64,000 bases of DNA, from assembly GCF_001434145.1 (NCBI RefSeq), contig NZ_AZED01000003.1, positions 124,001-188,000 of the forward strand, given 5' to 3'. Made by a program: the position numbers and the translations under genes. The DNA comes from Lentilactobacillus otakiensis DSM 19908 = JCM 15040. Its GTDB lineage: Bacteria; Bacillota; Bacilli; Lactobacillales; Lactobacillaceae. The notes under the pieces were generated by a model. It had not been told where the DNA came from and ran no database searches. It saw nothing but the letters and a program-made list of their open reading frames with translations. Positions 9,034 through 17,110 of the stretch are shown here, piece after piece (position 1 is the stretch's first letter; the number at the start of each line of letters is the position of its first letter).

Positions 9034-9834
9034 ATGACAAGTCTATCGACACATGGTTCGGCTACAAATCGAAACAAGATTATCTGGATGTTAATTCTAT
9101 TTATGGTGATTGAAAAAGTTCTGGAAAACGGCGTGCTGGTGCCGGCTATCTTGAAGATGCCATTTGGAGACTTGACCAGTAATCTCTTGTATAAAGGGAT
9201 AGAAGTGTTGCTGGTCTTGGGCCTGAACTATTGGTTGGTCAAGCAGAAACTATATTTTTCATTCGCCCTTAATTTCAAGACAATTATCTTTATGGTTGGT
9301 GGAATTGGCTATATTAGCTTGTTTATCCACTCGGGATCGGTTAAGTTTCTTTTCCCAACTTTGGGATTAGCTTTGCTGACAGCTATTTCTGAAGAACTTC
9401 TTTATAGAGGTGTCATTTTTGTAGACTTACTAAAGATATTGACCGCTCGACATGCGAGCGGTCTAAATATCATCACTGCGGTGATTGTGTCCAGCCTCTT
9501 GTTCAGTCTCCAGCATCTTAGTAACCTAGCCAGTCAGTCTTGGTTGGCTACGGGATGTCAATTAATTCAAACTTTTGGAATGGGTGTCCTCTTTGCCGCA
9601 GTGTATCTCAGGACAAGCTCACTTTCCTTAGTGATATTTACACACTTTATCATCGACTTCCCGATGATATATTTGAGCCAGATTAGTGTCGCTGCCTCTC
9701 GATCTGCCGGCATTGAGACACAACCCTCTGTACTGGGTTCGATTATCGTGGCTTGCTTATATGTTATCTGTGGGATTATTATCTTTCATTCACATTTAAA
9801 GGACCGGTTGGTAAAAGCTCTGAACAAGTCTTGA
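9034..9834 (+). CDS. CPBP-family intramembrane metalloprotease
   Basis: A polytopic membrane protein of 266 residues with about eight hydrophobic helices and the three ABI/CPBP motifs: Glu120-Glu121 in EELLYRG, His161 in FSLQHLSN and His204 in FTHFIID. In Gram-positive bacteria this family includes proteins for bacteriocin self-immunity and for CaaX-like processing; the substrate here is unknown. ATG 9034 has GAGGTG at good spacing; the frame could extend only to GTG 9022. It stands alone between a terminator and a convergent MerR gene, with no bacteriocin gene next to it. Confidence 0.88.
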   Translation: MTSLSTHGSATNRNKIIWMLILFMVIEKVLENGVLVPAILKMPFGDLTSNLLYKGIEVLLVLGLNYWLVKQKLYFSFALNFKTIIFMVGGIGYISLFIHSGSVKFLFPTLGLALLTAISEELLYRGVIFVDLLKILTARHASGLNIITAVIVSSLLFSLQHLSNLASQSWLATGCQLIQTFGMGVLFAAVYLRTSSLSLVIFTHFIIDFPMIYLSQISVAASRSAGIETQPSVLGSIIVACLYVICGIIIFHSHLKDRLVKALNKS

Positions 9835-9856
9835 TCAAACTTCCCAACCTCACACA

Positions 9857-10285
9857 TTAAAATTCCCGATCCCGATAATCTTCCCAATTGGGCATCTTCG
9901 AGTGATTCTCCTTGGCGGTTTTGATGTCATGGTAAAATCTGACCTTACGTTTGATATGACGCTCGTTTTTTTCCAAGAGGGCCAGTTGTTCCAGCACCCG
10001 CTGATAATGATTGTCCAAGATCTCACAGGTTTTATCCAAATTAGCATCATCGTCCTGTGCTTCGAACAATTCCTGCAGTTCCTTTAACGTCATGCCGGTA
10101 TCTTTGAAGCAGCAGATTGCCCCCAGCCGGTTGAGGTGCTGCTGGGTGTAAGCCCGGCGTCCCTTTAACCGCGGAATGTCATATAACAACCCCAAATCCT
10201 CGTAATAGCGCAGTGTTGTAGTCGGCAGGTGATACATTTTTGACACTTCGGTGATTGAATAGGTTTTCACAGTCGTCGTTTTCAA
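9857..10285 (-). CDS. MerR-family transcriptional regulator
   Basis: A 142-residue MerR protein: winged helix-turn-helix at residues 8-75 (YSITEVSKMYHLPTTTLRYY, then RRAYTQQHLNRL) and a dimerising coiled coil after that. There is no cysteine cluster in the C-terminus, so metal sensing is unlikely; this looks like the aldehyde/organic-stress branch (AdhR/NmlR type). The start is TTG 10285, with GGAGG eight bases upstream. It is divergent from an aldo/keto reductase, and a perfect 20-bp palindrome lies between them, so it probably regulates both genes. Confidence 0.9.
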   Translation of the reverse strand: MKTTTVKTYSITEVSKMYHLPTTTLRYYEDLGLLYDIPRLKGRRAYTQQHLNRLGAICCFKDTGMTLKELQELFEAQDDDANLDKTCEILDNHYQRVLEQLALLEKNERHIKRKVRFYHDIKTAKENHSKMPNWEDYRDREF

Positions 10286-10300
10286 TTAGTAGCCTCCAGA

Positions 10301-10342
10301 AGTAAAATAATTTTACTTCAAGTATACTTGAAGTGTTACATT
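10301..10342. promoter_or_regulatory. MerR operator/promoter between divergent genes
   Basis: ACTTCAAGTATACTTGAAGT (10315-10334) is a perfect 20-bp palindrome. On the + strand it sits between a possible -35 TTTACT (10312-10317) and -10 TACATT (10337-10342), giving a long 19-bp spacer as expected for MerR-activated promoters. A second near-palindrome AGTAAAATAATTTTACT overlaps at 10301-10317 and may serve the regulator's own promoter. Confidence 0.8.
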
Positions 10343-10370
10343 TAAGCTAAACAAATCAGGAGATGGGGAA

Positions 10371-11375
10371 ATGTATAAAGCATCCAAAGATCGGTACGAT
10401 AAAATGGTTTATAACCGCGTGGGCAAAAGCGGCTTGAAAATTCCTGCTTTAAGCCTTGGCTTGTGGCATAACTTTGGAAGTGTCGATTCATTTGAAAACC
10501 AAAAGGCGATTATTCATCAAGCCTTTGATTTGGGAATCACCTACTTCGATTTAGCCAATAACTATGGACCGGAACCAGGAAGTGCCGAGGAAAACTTTGG
10601 CCGGATTATGGCAGGCGACATGAAGCCATATCGGGATGAAATGATCATTGCCAGCAAAGCTGGTTACTACATGTGGCCAGGCCCATACGGTGAGTGGGGT
10701 TCTCGCAAGAACATCATTGCCAGCGCCAACCAGAGTTTGAAGCGGATGGGCTTGGACTATGTTGATATCTTCTATTCTCATCGTTTGGATCCTGACACAC
10801 CACTCGAAGAAACTGCGCTTGCATTGGATGAGTTGGTTCACGAAGGCAAAGCATTGTATATTGGCATTTCGAATTATGATGGCAAGCAAACTGAAGAAAT
10901 TACCAAGATTTTCAACGATTTGAAGACGCCATTTGTGATTCACCAGCCCCGGTATAACATGTTCGACCGTCATATCGAAAACGACTTGTTCCCAGTTTTG
11001 AAGAAGGAACACAAAGCAGCTGTCAGCTTCAGTTCACTGGCACAGGGCTTGTTAACAGACAAGTATCTTAATGGGATTCCAGCCGATTCACGGGCTCATA
11101 AGTCGACCAGCCCATTCCTTCACGAAGAGCAGGTTGAAGAAACCATCAAGACGGTTAAGAAACTGAATCAAGTTGCCGCCGATCGTGGCCAAACATTAGC
11201 TGAAATGGCATTGGCTTGGAACTTACGCGAACCAGAAATTGCCAGTGTCCTGGTTGGGGCTAGTCGCCCAGAACAATTACTCGACAATGTCAAAGCTTTG
11301 GACAACCTTGAATTTTCTAGCGAAGAGCTTAAGAAGATTGACAATATTCTGGCAACTCAAAAACCAATTAAATAG
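10371..11375 (+). CDS. Aldo/keto reductase, YghZ/Kv-beta-like
   Basis: A 334-residue NADPH-dependent aldo/keto reductase of the L-glyceraldehyde-3-phosphate reductase/Kv-beta group, marked by FDLANNYGPEPGSAEENFG (catalytic Asp and Tyr), the insert KAGYYMWPGPYGEWGSRKN, YSHRLDPDTPLEET (His region) and the cofactor loop VGASRPEQL. ATG 10371 follows AGGAGAT. Divergent from a MerR regulator with an operator between them, it is probably induced by reactive aldehydes such as methylglyoxal (inference). It ends at a symmetrical terminator. Confidence 0.92.
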   Translation: MYKASKDRYDKMVYNRVGKSGLKIPALSLGLWHNFGSVDSFENQKAIIHQAFDLGITYFDLANNYGPEPGSAEENFGRIMAGDMKPYRDEMIIASKAGYYMWPGPYGEWGSRKNIIASANQSLKRMGLDYVDIFYSHRLDPDTPLEETALALDELVHEGKALYIGISNYDGKQTEEITKIFNDLKTPFVIHQPRYNMFDRHIENDLFPVLKKEHKAAVSFSSLAQGLLTDKYLNGIPADSRAHKSTSPFLHEEQVEETIKTVKKLNQVAADRGQTLAEMALAWNLREPEIASVLVGASRPEQLLDNVKALDNLEFSSEELKKIDNILATQKPIK

Positions 11376-11382
11376 CAGACAG

Positions 11383-11412
11383 AAAGGCAGTCGAAAATTT
11401 TCGACTGCCTTT
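11383..11412. terminator. Bidirectional terminator
   Basis: AAAGGCAGTCGAAAA and TTTTCGACTGCCTTT form a perfect hairpin between two convergent genes. Confidence 0.9.
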
Positions 11413-11422
11413 GTTATATATT

Positions 11423-11818
11423 TCAACTACCCATTGATGGTTGACTGGAAGTATAAACTGCTCGATACTTCAGCACAATATTGGCTTTCTTCTGCGTTCC
11501 AACTGAAGACCATTTACCTTGAGTCTTCTGGTAAACAAACTTTGGTGAAGTTCCATTCAATTGAACGAAGAACTTACCATCACCTGATTTACGAACCCGA
11601 TAGACTTTAGTCTTACTATCGGGTGAAAGGGTTGTTGCAGGATCCGTCTTGTTATAAGCGACGATACTCTGGCGGATCATATCTTTATATTGATTGGTCT
11701 GATGGCTCTTCATGATGATCCCGACAATTCCGGCGATCACAATTAACACCATCAACGAAAGCATGACCCACATGATATTGGCCCGCTTGGCGTTTTGGGC
11801 CTTTTCTTTTTCATTCAT
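11423..11818 (-). CDS. Single-pass membrane protein with small extracellular domain
   Basis: A 131-residue protein not assigned to a family. A charged N-terminus (MNEKEKAQNAKRAN) is followed by one strong transmembrane helix at about residues 15-36. The rest is a Lys/Ser/Thr-rich extracellular domain with beta-strand pattern (KVYRVRKSGDGKFFVQLNG). No lipobox or sortase signal is present. ATG 11818 has GAGGTGAT at proper spacing. It lies 95 bases downstream of the GH3 gene on the same strand and could be co-transcribed with it, which would suggest a cell-surface role. Confidence 0.75.
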   Translation of the reverse strand: MNEKEKAQNAKRANIMWVMLSLMVLIVIAGIVGIIMKSHQTNQYKDMIRQSIVAYNKTDPATTLSPDSKTKVYRVRKSGDGKFFVQLNGTSPKFVYQKTQGKWSSVGTQKKANIVLKYRAVYTSSQPSMGS

Positions 11819-11913
11819 TCTATATCACCTCATCTGGAATCCGTTAAATCGGAAACACTTACATGTTAAATGTATCACACATAGCGAGGTTTGAGAAAAT
11901 TATTAGTTTGTCG

Positions 11914-13062
11914 TTAGTGAATATCCAGGCCGACTTTGGCTTTCATTGTCAAAATTCGTTTGACGGCCGCGTTGATGTGTTTGACTGAGATTTCTTTTTT
12001 GGCAACTGCACGACGCAACTCAGGGATGCCGCGCTTATAATCGCTGGTCAAAAGAACATCGTTGCCGGCTTTGAATGCAGCAACGTCACGGTAGACATGG
12101 TGCGAGACGGCATAGTTACCAACTGCCTGCATCTGCAGGCTATCAGAGACGATGACGCCCTTGAAATGCAGATCGTTTCTCAGCAAACTGATATCTTTCT
12201 TGGATAGTGAAGCAGGCTTGTGTGGATCGATTTTTTTCAAAATAATGTGCGTGACCATGACGGAATCAACACCACTGTTGATTCCAGCCTTGAATGGTAG
12301 AAAGTCCATTGTCTTGAAGGATTTTAGTGACCGGTTCACGCCCGCTGATCCGGTGTGAGTGTCTGCGGCAGAACCGTAACCAGGGAAATGTTTGAGGGTA
12401 GCTGCGACATGCTGGCCTTGAATTGCGGGCACACTCTTAGAAATATACATCGAGGTATTCTTGTACCCTTTACCGATTGTCCGATCATAGATAAAACTGC
12501 TGCGGTGCTTGGAAACGTCGGCAACCGGTGCGAAATCCCAGTTAATCCCGAGTGAATGTAACTGTTTAGCTTGGTAGCGGTACATTGAAAGAACTTTCTT
12601 CATGCCGCCTCGATGAAGCGCCTGTTGAGGGGACAAGTAGTATCTGTGACCGGAAATCCGTTTATTGGAACTGAGTCGCGACACAGTTCCGCCTTCTTGA
12701 TCGGTTGAAATGGTCAGCGGGATTTTCGCACTATGCTGATAGCTTTTTAGTCGAGACTTAAATGATGATCGGGTGCCGACATAATTATTGCCCATCAAGA
12801 TAATCCCGCCTAAATGGTATTTCTTAATGTTGTATTTGGTGGCAGATTTATTATTAGAAACTGCGGTGACGAACAATTGACCGATTTTCTCGTTCAAGGT
12901 CATATGCTTAATCCGGTTATCGATCTTTTGAGATGTCGTCATTTTATGGTGAGTCCCCGATGCAATTGTTTGAGGATTATTACCAGGGACAGAAAGCCCT
13001 AGCCCGCATGAAATAACTGCGATTGATGCGAATGTTACCAGTGGTTTAAAATGAATGGTCAT
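11914..13062 (-). CDS. Secreted GH3 beta-N-acetylhexosaminidase-like enzyme
   Basis: A 382-residue glycoside hydrolase family 3 catalytic domain of the NagZ type. An N-terminal hydrophobic segment (residues about 7-28) acts as signal peptide or anchor. Family motifs are DFAPVADVS, KHFPGYGSAADTHTGSA (the Asp/His loop used as general acid) and FKGVIVSDSLQMQAV (nucleophile Asp). NagZ enzymes release N-acetylglucosamine from peptidoglycan fragments; an exported form in Gram-positives points to wall turnover. No C-terminal GH3 domain is present, as is usual for NagZ. ATG 13062 follows AAGGAGACGAGCG. It is divergent from the TauE gene. Confidence 0.9.
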   Translation of the reverse strand: MTIHFKPLVTFASIAVISCGLGLSVPGNNPQTIASGTHHKMTTSQKIDNRIKHMTLNEKIGQLFVTAVSNNKSATKYNIKKYHLGGIILMGNNYVGTRSSFKSRLKSYQHSAKIPLTISTDQEGGTVSRLSSNKRISGHRYYLSPQQALHRGGMKKVLSMYRYQAKQLHSLGINWDFAPVADVSKHRSSFIYDRTIGKGYKNTSMYISKSVPAIQGQHVAATLKHFPGYGSAADTHTGSAGVNRSLKSFKTMDFLPFKAGINSGVDSVMVTHIILKKIDPHKPASLSKKDISLLRNDLHFKGVIVSDSLQMQAVGNYAVSHHVYRDVAAFKAGNDVLLTSDYKRGIPELRRAVAKKEISVKHINAAVKRILTMKAKVGLDIH

Positions 13063-13227
13063 GAACGCTCGTCTCCTTATATGTACATATTATGTCAATA
13101 TAACCAGTATATGATAAAAGTGAACGCATGAATCATAATTATTATAATTTGGTATATTTTATGATGAATCAGCGGTTCAAACATAAGGTGTACAATATTC
13201 TCATCATATGTATGGGAGGACATCGTC

Positions 13228-13962
13228 ATGGATATTCTGTTGCTAATTATTGTTGGCTTTATTATTGGAACGGTCGTCATTACCCTTGGAGGTGGTGGGG
13301 CTGCGTTTTATCTGGGTATCTTGACGACGGTGTTTGGACTGGGACCGGCAAGTGCAGCAGCAACCTCACTGGTAACCTCATTTCCATCACTGTTAATTGG
13401 ATCGTATTCCTATTTCAGATTACATAAAATCAAATTAAGAATTGCTTGGCGAATGATCATCTTTGCGGTGCCATCCGTCATAGTTGGTTCACTGTTATCC
13501 CCATATATTCCGGAGAAAATTTATCAGTACATTATCGGAGGCATTTTGGCTATTTTGGGTATTCAAACCCTGTTTAGTAAGCAGAATAGCGGCAAAAAGC
13601 CAAATAAGTGGCTGGCGCCCGTCTATGGTGTGATCAGTGGATTGATGGTCGGGATTGGTGGTTTGAGCGGCGGCGGTCCAGTGGTTGCCGGTTTGTTGGT
13701 TATGGGAACCGACATGGTCACGGCTGCGGCAACCTCTTCATTGGTGCTCGTGGTGATGACCGCAACTGGCTTGGTGTTTCATTTATCAGCTGGTAATGTT
13801 GACTGGTCGGTGGGTCTTGGCTTAATGGCAGGCGCAATTTTGGGATCGTTTTTGGCCCCGGTTCTTCTGGGCAAATTGGACCCGCAAAAATTTACGAAGT
13901 ATATTAAACCCGTTTTAGGTGTCTTGTTAGTTGTCATGGGAACCTTTACCGCATTTAAATAA
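13228..13962 (+). CDS. TauE/SafE-family membrane exporter
   Basis: A 244-residue membrane protein with about eight helices and the two repeated halves of the TauE/SafE (DUF81) family. The glycine-rich LGGGGAAFYLG and GIGGLSGGGPVVAG occupy equivalent positions in each half. Members export sulfite or small organosulfur/carboxylate anions, but the substrate here is not predictable. ATG 13228 is preceded by GGGAGG. It stands alone, and no clear terminator follows before the MerR gene 150 bases downstream. Confidence 0.88.
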   Translation: MDILLLIIVGFIIGTVVITLGGGGAAFYLGILTTVFGLGPASAAATSLVTSFPSLLIGSYSYFRLHKIKLRIAWRMIIFAVPSVIVGSLLSPYIPEKIYQYIIGGILAILGIQTLFSKQNSGKKPNKWLAPVYGVISGLMVGIGGLSGGGPVVAGLLVMGTDMVTAAATSSLVLVVMTATGLVFHLSAGNVDWSVGLGLMAGAILGSFLAPVLLGKLDPQKFTKYIKPVLGVLLVVMGTFTAFK

Positions 13963-14115
13963 AATTGTTTCCAGAAATGGATTTGCTCCCACGGTCTATT
14001 AACAAATTCAAGGTTCGCGTTTGGTTTGCGAACTGATTTAATTTAAAAAAGTTGAAACTTATTCTTGCTCATTACCTGACGTCATGGGATATAAAAGAAT
14101 CAGGAGGTGATAGCG

Positions 14116-14847
14116 ATGTCGACATATACTACTGGAGAGTTCGCAAAACTGGGTGGTGTTTCGATCAGAACCATTCAATATTATGATCAGAAGGGGATCT
14201 TGAATCCTACCAAGATTTCTGATGGTGGCCGGCGTTTATATACTGACAAGGAGTTGCAGGCACTCCGGCTCATTCTGTTGTTAAAATCAATGGGATTACC
14301 GTTAGCGACGATCAAAGATGTTTTGTCCGAAGATAATTCAACACAAGTCTTGTCATTGATGCTGACCGAACAAGAGAAGAAGCTTAAACATGAAATGACA
14401 ATGACTGCCGGTCAACTGGAAACACTTCGTAAAGTGCAAGACAGTCTTTCTGATTACGAACTGATCTCCCAAAACGACCTTGACGGCATCGAAAATATCA
14501 TGCAAAGCAAACCAAAGTTAAGAAGATTTTATTGGTGGATGTTCTTTTGGGGCATCTTGATGGATGTACTGGAAGTTTTCGCGGTAGCTGTGTGGATTGT
14601 TTCAGGCAACTGGGTTCCTGCGGCAATCATTTTCCCACTGGTCATCGTGGCAGCAGTTGTCATTGTGCGCGAGTACTACATCAAGGTGGAGTACATTTGT
14701 CCGAACTGCCATCAGTATTTCAAGCCAAGTTGGCGAGACTTCATGTTTTCAAAGCATACGCCTAAGACACGGAAGTTAACTTGTCCTCACTGTGGTTATC
14801 GCGGATACTGCGTTGAGGTTTATGATGTGAAACAAAGTGTTGAATAA
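14116..14847 (+). CDS. Membrane-anchored MerR-type regulator with C-terminal zinc ribbon
   Basis: A 243-residue fusion. Residues 1-70 are a MerR winged helix (FAKLGGVSIRTIQYYDQKG, GGRRLYTDKEL). A coiled coil runs to about residue 130. Two transmembrane helices at about residues 142-190 follow (MFFWGILMDVLEVFAVAVWI and a second helix through AAVVIV). The C-terminus is a zinc-ribbon-like domain with CPNC and CPHC knuckles about 34 residues apart. Both the DNA-binding and zinc domains would be cytoplasmic if there are two helices. ATG 14116 follows AGGAGGTGATAGCG. The target is unknown; its own promoter or an envelope-stress gene is possible. Confidence 0.85.
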   Translation: MSTYTTGEFAKLGGVSIRTIQYYDQKGILNPTKISDGGRRLYTDKELQALRLILLLKSMGLPLATIKDVLSEDNSTQVLSLMLTEQEKKLKHEMTMTAGQLETLRKVQDSLSDYELISQNDLDGIENIMQSKPKLRRFYWWMFFWGILMDVLEVFAVAVWIVSGNWVPAAIIFPLVIVAAVVIVREYYIKVEYICPNCHQYFKPSWRDFMFSKHTPKTRKLTCPHCGYRGYCVEVYDVKQSVE

Positions 14848-14848
14848 C

Positions 14849-14886
14849 AAAGTGCCTGATCGTTAGTCCGCGATCAGGCACTTTTT
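14849..14886. terminator. Bidirectional terminator
   Basis: AAAGTGCCTGATCG and CGATCAGGCACTTTTT form a 14-bp stem between convergent genes. Confidence 0.9.
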
Positions 14887-14891
14887 GTGTA

Positions 14892-15749
14892 TTATTTATT
14901 TTCCAAAATCTGGTTCATCGCGCTATCAGCTGAACTCTTGTACATGGTCCCAAACTTATTAGTGTGAACCATTAAGTAATAGAGCCGGTAGAAGTTCAGT
15001 CGTTCATTTGCTCCTGGATCCAGTGGATAAACCGCATTGTAGGCTGCATAGAAATCAGCATCAAAGCCACCGAATACTGTGGTGATACCTAAATCAAATT
15101 CCCGGTCACCATAGAATGATGCTGGATCAATTAAGGCTGGTCGGCCGTCCGCCAGGAACATATAGTTGCCACCCCACAAGTCACCGTGTAACAACGATGG
15201 TTCACTGTCGTGTTTCGACAGCTTATCGAGAATCACTTCGCGAACCTGTTTGTATTTGCTGTCGTCGCTGGCATTCCAGAGATGTTTCTTCAGCAAGGCG
15301 TCACGGAGTCGATCTAAACGATGGTCCACAAATAATTCACTCCAAGTGTCAGTCCAACTGTTGTCGAAACTTTCGTCATTGCTGACATAGGGCAGGTCGA
15401 AGCCAAACTTTCCGTTCTTACTATAATGTTCATGCAAATTGGCAACCAATTCACCTAAATCACTTTGACTGCCCGAACCTGATTCCAAAAAGTTCAGCAA
15501 CAAATAGGCATTACCATCAATTTGCCCGTTGCCAAGCACACGCGGTGCCAAGACATTGGCCTCCTCGAATGCTTTTAGCCCAGCAATTTCACCTGCATAA
15601 AAATCTGCTGTGGTGTGTGGTTGAACCAACAGGAAGTATGTGTCATCCTTAGTTTCTAATCGATATGCTTGATTAACATCACCACCGCCAACGGGGACTG
15701 CTTTGGTAATCTCCTTGATTGGCAGCTGTGATAGCCATTGATCATCCAT
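14892..15749 (-). CDS. Fructosamine kinase family protein
   Basis: A 285-residue aminoglycoside-phosphotransferase-fold kinase of the fructosamine kinase/ketosamine-3-kinase family, which phosphorylates sugar adducts on amines so that they fall off (deglycation). The catalytic loop LLHGDLWGGN and the metal-binding ALIDPASFYGDREFDL are intact. The chosen start is ATG 15749, which has AGAGGTGAT directly upstream; the frame extends to 15890 without support. It is divergent from the old-yellow-enzyme gene, with about 140 bases between them. The natural substrate (free amino acid adducts or protein) is not known. Confidence 0.88.
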   Translation of the reverse strand: MDDQWLSQLPIKEITKAVPVGGGDVNQAYRLETKDDTYFLLVQPHTTADFYAGEIAGLKAFEEANVLAPRVLGNGQIDGNAYLLLNFLESGSGSQSDLGELVANLHEHYSKNGKFGFDLPYVSNDESFDNSWTDTWSELFVDHRLDRLRDALLKKHLWNASDDSKYKQVREVILDKLSKHDSEPSLLHGDLWGGNYMFLADGRPALIDPASFYGDREFDLGITTVFGGFDADFYAAYNAVYPLDPGANERLNFYRLYYLMVHTNKFGTMYKSSADSAMNQILENK

Positions 15750-15890
15750 TGAATAATCACCTCTGGGTTCATTGTAACTGAAAATCGAGAAATATGTGTA
15801 CTTTGATAATTGCCTATGGAAATAAATCGGGTTACCATTAAATTTAGATGGATTCTGCTGACTATCATTTAAGGAAAAGGAGCGGTTCAC

Positions 15891-17081
15891 ATGAATTATT
15901 TACAAGTTGCGAAGCCTTTAACACTAACCAATGGACAACGAATTAAGAATCGCTTTTTCAAGTCTGCAATGAGTGAAACGATGGCGGAAAATCATCAACC
16001 GGATCATCGATTTGCAAAGTTGTACGGTACTTGGGCAGCTGGCGGATCTGGGGTCATCGTCACTGGTAATGTAATGGTTGACCACCGTGCCCTAGCTGAA
16101 CCGGGCAATGTGGTTGTAGAAGATGAAGGCAGCTTGCCAATGCTTCAAAAATGGGCTGAAGCGGGAACTAGAAACCACACCCAATTGTGGATGCAGCTGA
16201 ACCATCCCGGCAAGCAGTCACCAAAGTATTTGTCAGCACAACCAGCTGGACCGAGCGCAATTCGGATTGATGGACCCAATGCTAAATATTTTAACGTGCC
16301 ACGTGCGCTCACAAACTCAGAAATTTATGCGATTATTGACCGCTTTGTCCATAGTGCGGAAATTGCCCAAAAAGCTGGGTTTACCGGTGTTCAGATTCAT
16401 GGGGCATTTGGATATCTGGTGAATCAGTTTCTATCACAAAAAGATAATCAGCGGACAGATGAATTTGGTGGCTCAATTGAAAATCGAATGCGGTTTCTGA
16501 TTAAGATTTATCAAGGAATCCGGGAAGCTTGTGGTGCTCAGTTTGCGATTAGTTTAAAGTTAAGTGTTCTCGACTTGAGACCGGATGGGTTCACGGAGCA
16601 CGACTCAATTGAAGTTGTTGAAAAAATGGCTGAGCTTGGGATTGACTTGATTGAAATTGCCGGGGATGATTATGAAGATTCAACGGTTGGCTTTTCCGGG
16701 TATGCGCACATGTTGAGGCAGTTAGTGAATGTTCCAATTGTGCTCAGCGGTGGATTTCGGACTATTTCGACCATGGAAGAGGCGATTGGCCGAGATGATG
16801 CGGATATGATTGGAATCTGCACGCCGATGGTAGTCATGCCTGATTTGCCGAACCGGATTTTGAATGGTGCTTATCAAGCTGTTCGGCTACCCCTGACGAT
16901 GGGAAGTCGACGGTTGGATGAAAAATACACTGCTGCATTCGTGATTGCGTACTGTGAACAGCAGGCTCGTCGGATCGCATCAGGTAAGCAACCACAGCTC
17001 TATTCAAGTGGTTGGCGAGCACTGGCAGCCAGTGTTGCAATGCACGGTCCGGAAGGCTTAATCCCACGCCGGGCACAATAA
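15891..17081 (+). CDS. NADH:flavin oxidoreductase, old yellow enzyme family
   Basis: A 396-residue FMN-binding TIM barrel that reduces activated C=C bonds. The family segment HGAFGYLVNQFLSQKDNQR followed by DEFGGSIENRMRF is clear, as are LWMQLNHPGKQ and the phosphate-binding VLSGGFRT. It lacks the C-terminal NADH/FeS domains of 2,4-dienoyl-CoA reductase, so it is the short form. ATG 15891 follows AAAGGAGCGG. The next gene, a fumarate-reductase-like flavoprotein, begins 29 bases after its stop, so the two probably form an operon for disposing of reducing equivalents on unsaturated acids (inference). Confidence 0.92.
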   Translation: MNYLQVAKPLTLTNGQRIKNRFFKSAMSETMAENHQPDHRFAKLYGTWAAGGSGVIVTGNVMVDHRALAEPGNVVVEDEGSLPMLQKWAEAGTRNHTQLWMQLNHPGKQSPKYLSAQPAGPSAIRIDGPNAKYFNVPRALTNSEIYAIIDRFVHSAEIAQKAGFTGVQIHGAFGYLVNQFLSQKDNQRTDEFGGSIENRMRFLIKIYQGIREACGAQFAISLKLSVLDLRPDGFTEHDSIEVVEKMAELGIDLIEIAGDDYEDSTVGFSGYAHMLRQLVNVPIVLSGGFRTISTMEEAIGRDDADMIGICTPMVVMPDLPNRILNGAYQAVRLPLTMGSRRLDEKYTAAFVIAYCEQQARRIASGKQPQLYSSGWRALAASVAMHGPEGLIPRRAQ

Positions 17082-17110
17082 AGAAAATAATAAAGGATTG
17101 GAAGAAAGGC

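Noticed and set aside
9034-9834. CPBP protease as immunity gene of a nearby bacteriocin
   Set aside because: No small double-glycine leader peptide or bacteriocin exporter lies next to it; the secreted effector candidate is 10 kb away with its own partner.
10551-11012. 153-codon antisense frame inside the aldo/keto reductase
   Set aside because: Lies fully within a strongly supported gene on the other strand and has no own ribosome site.
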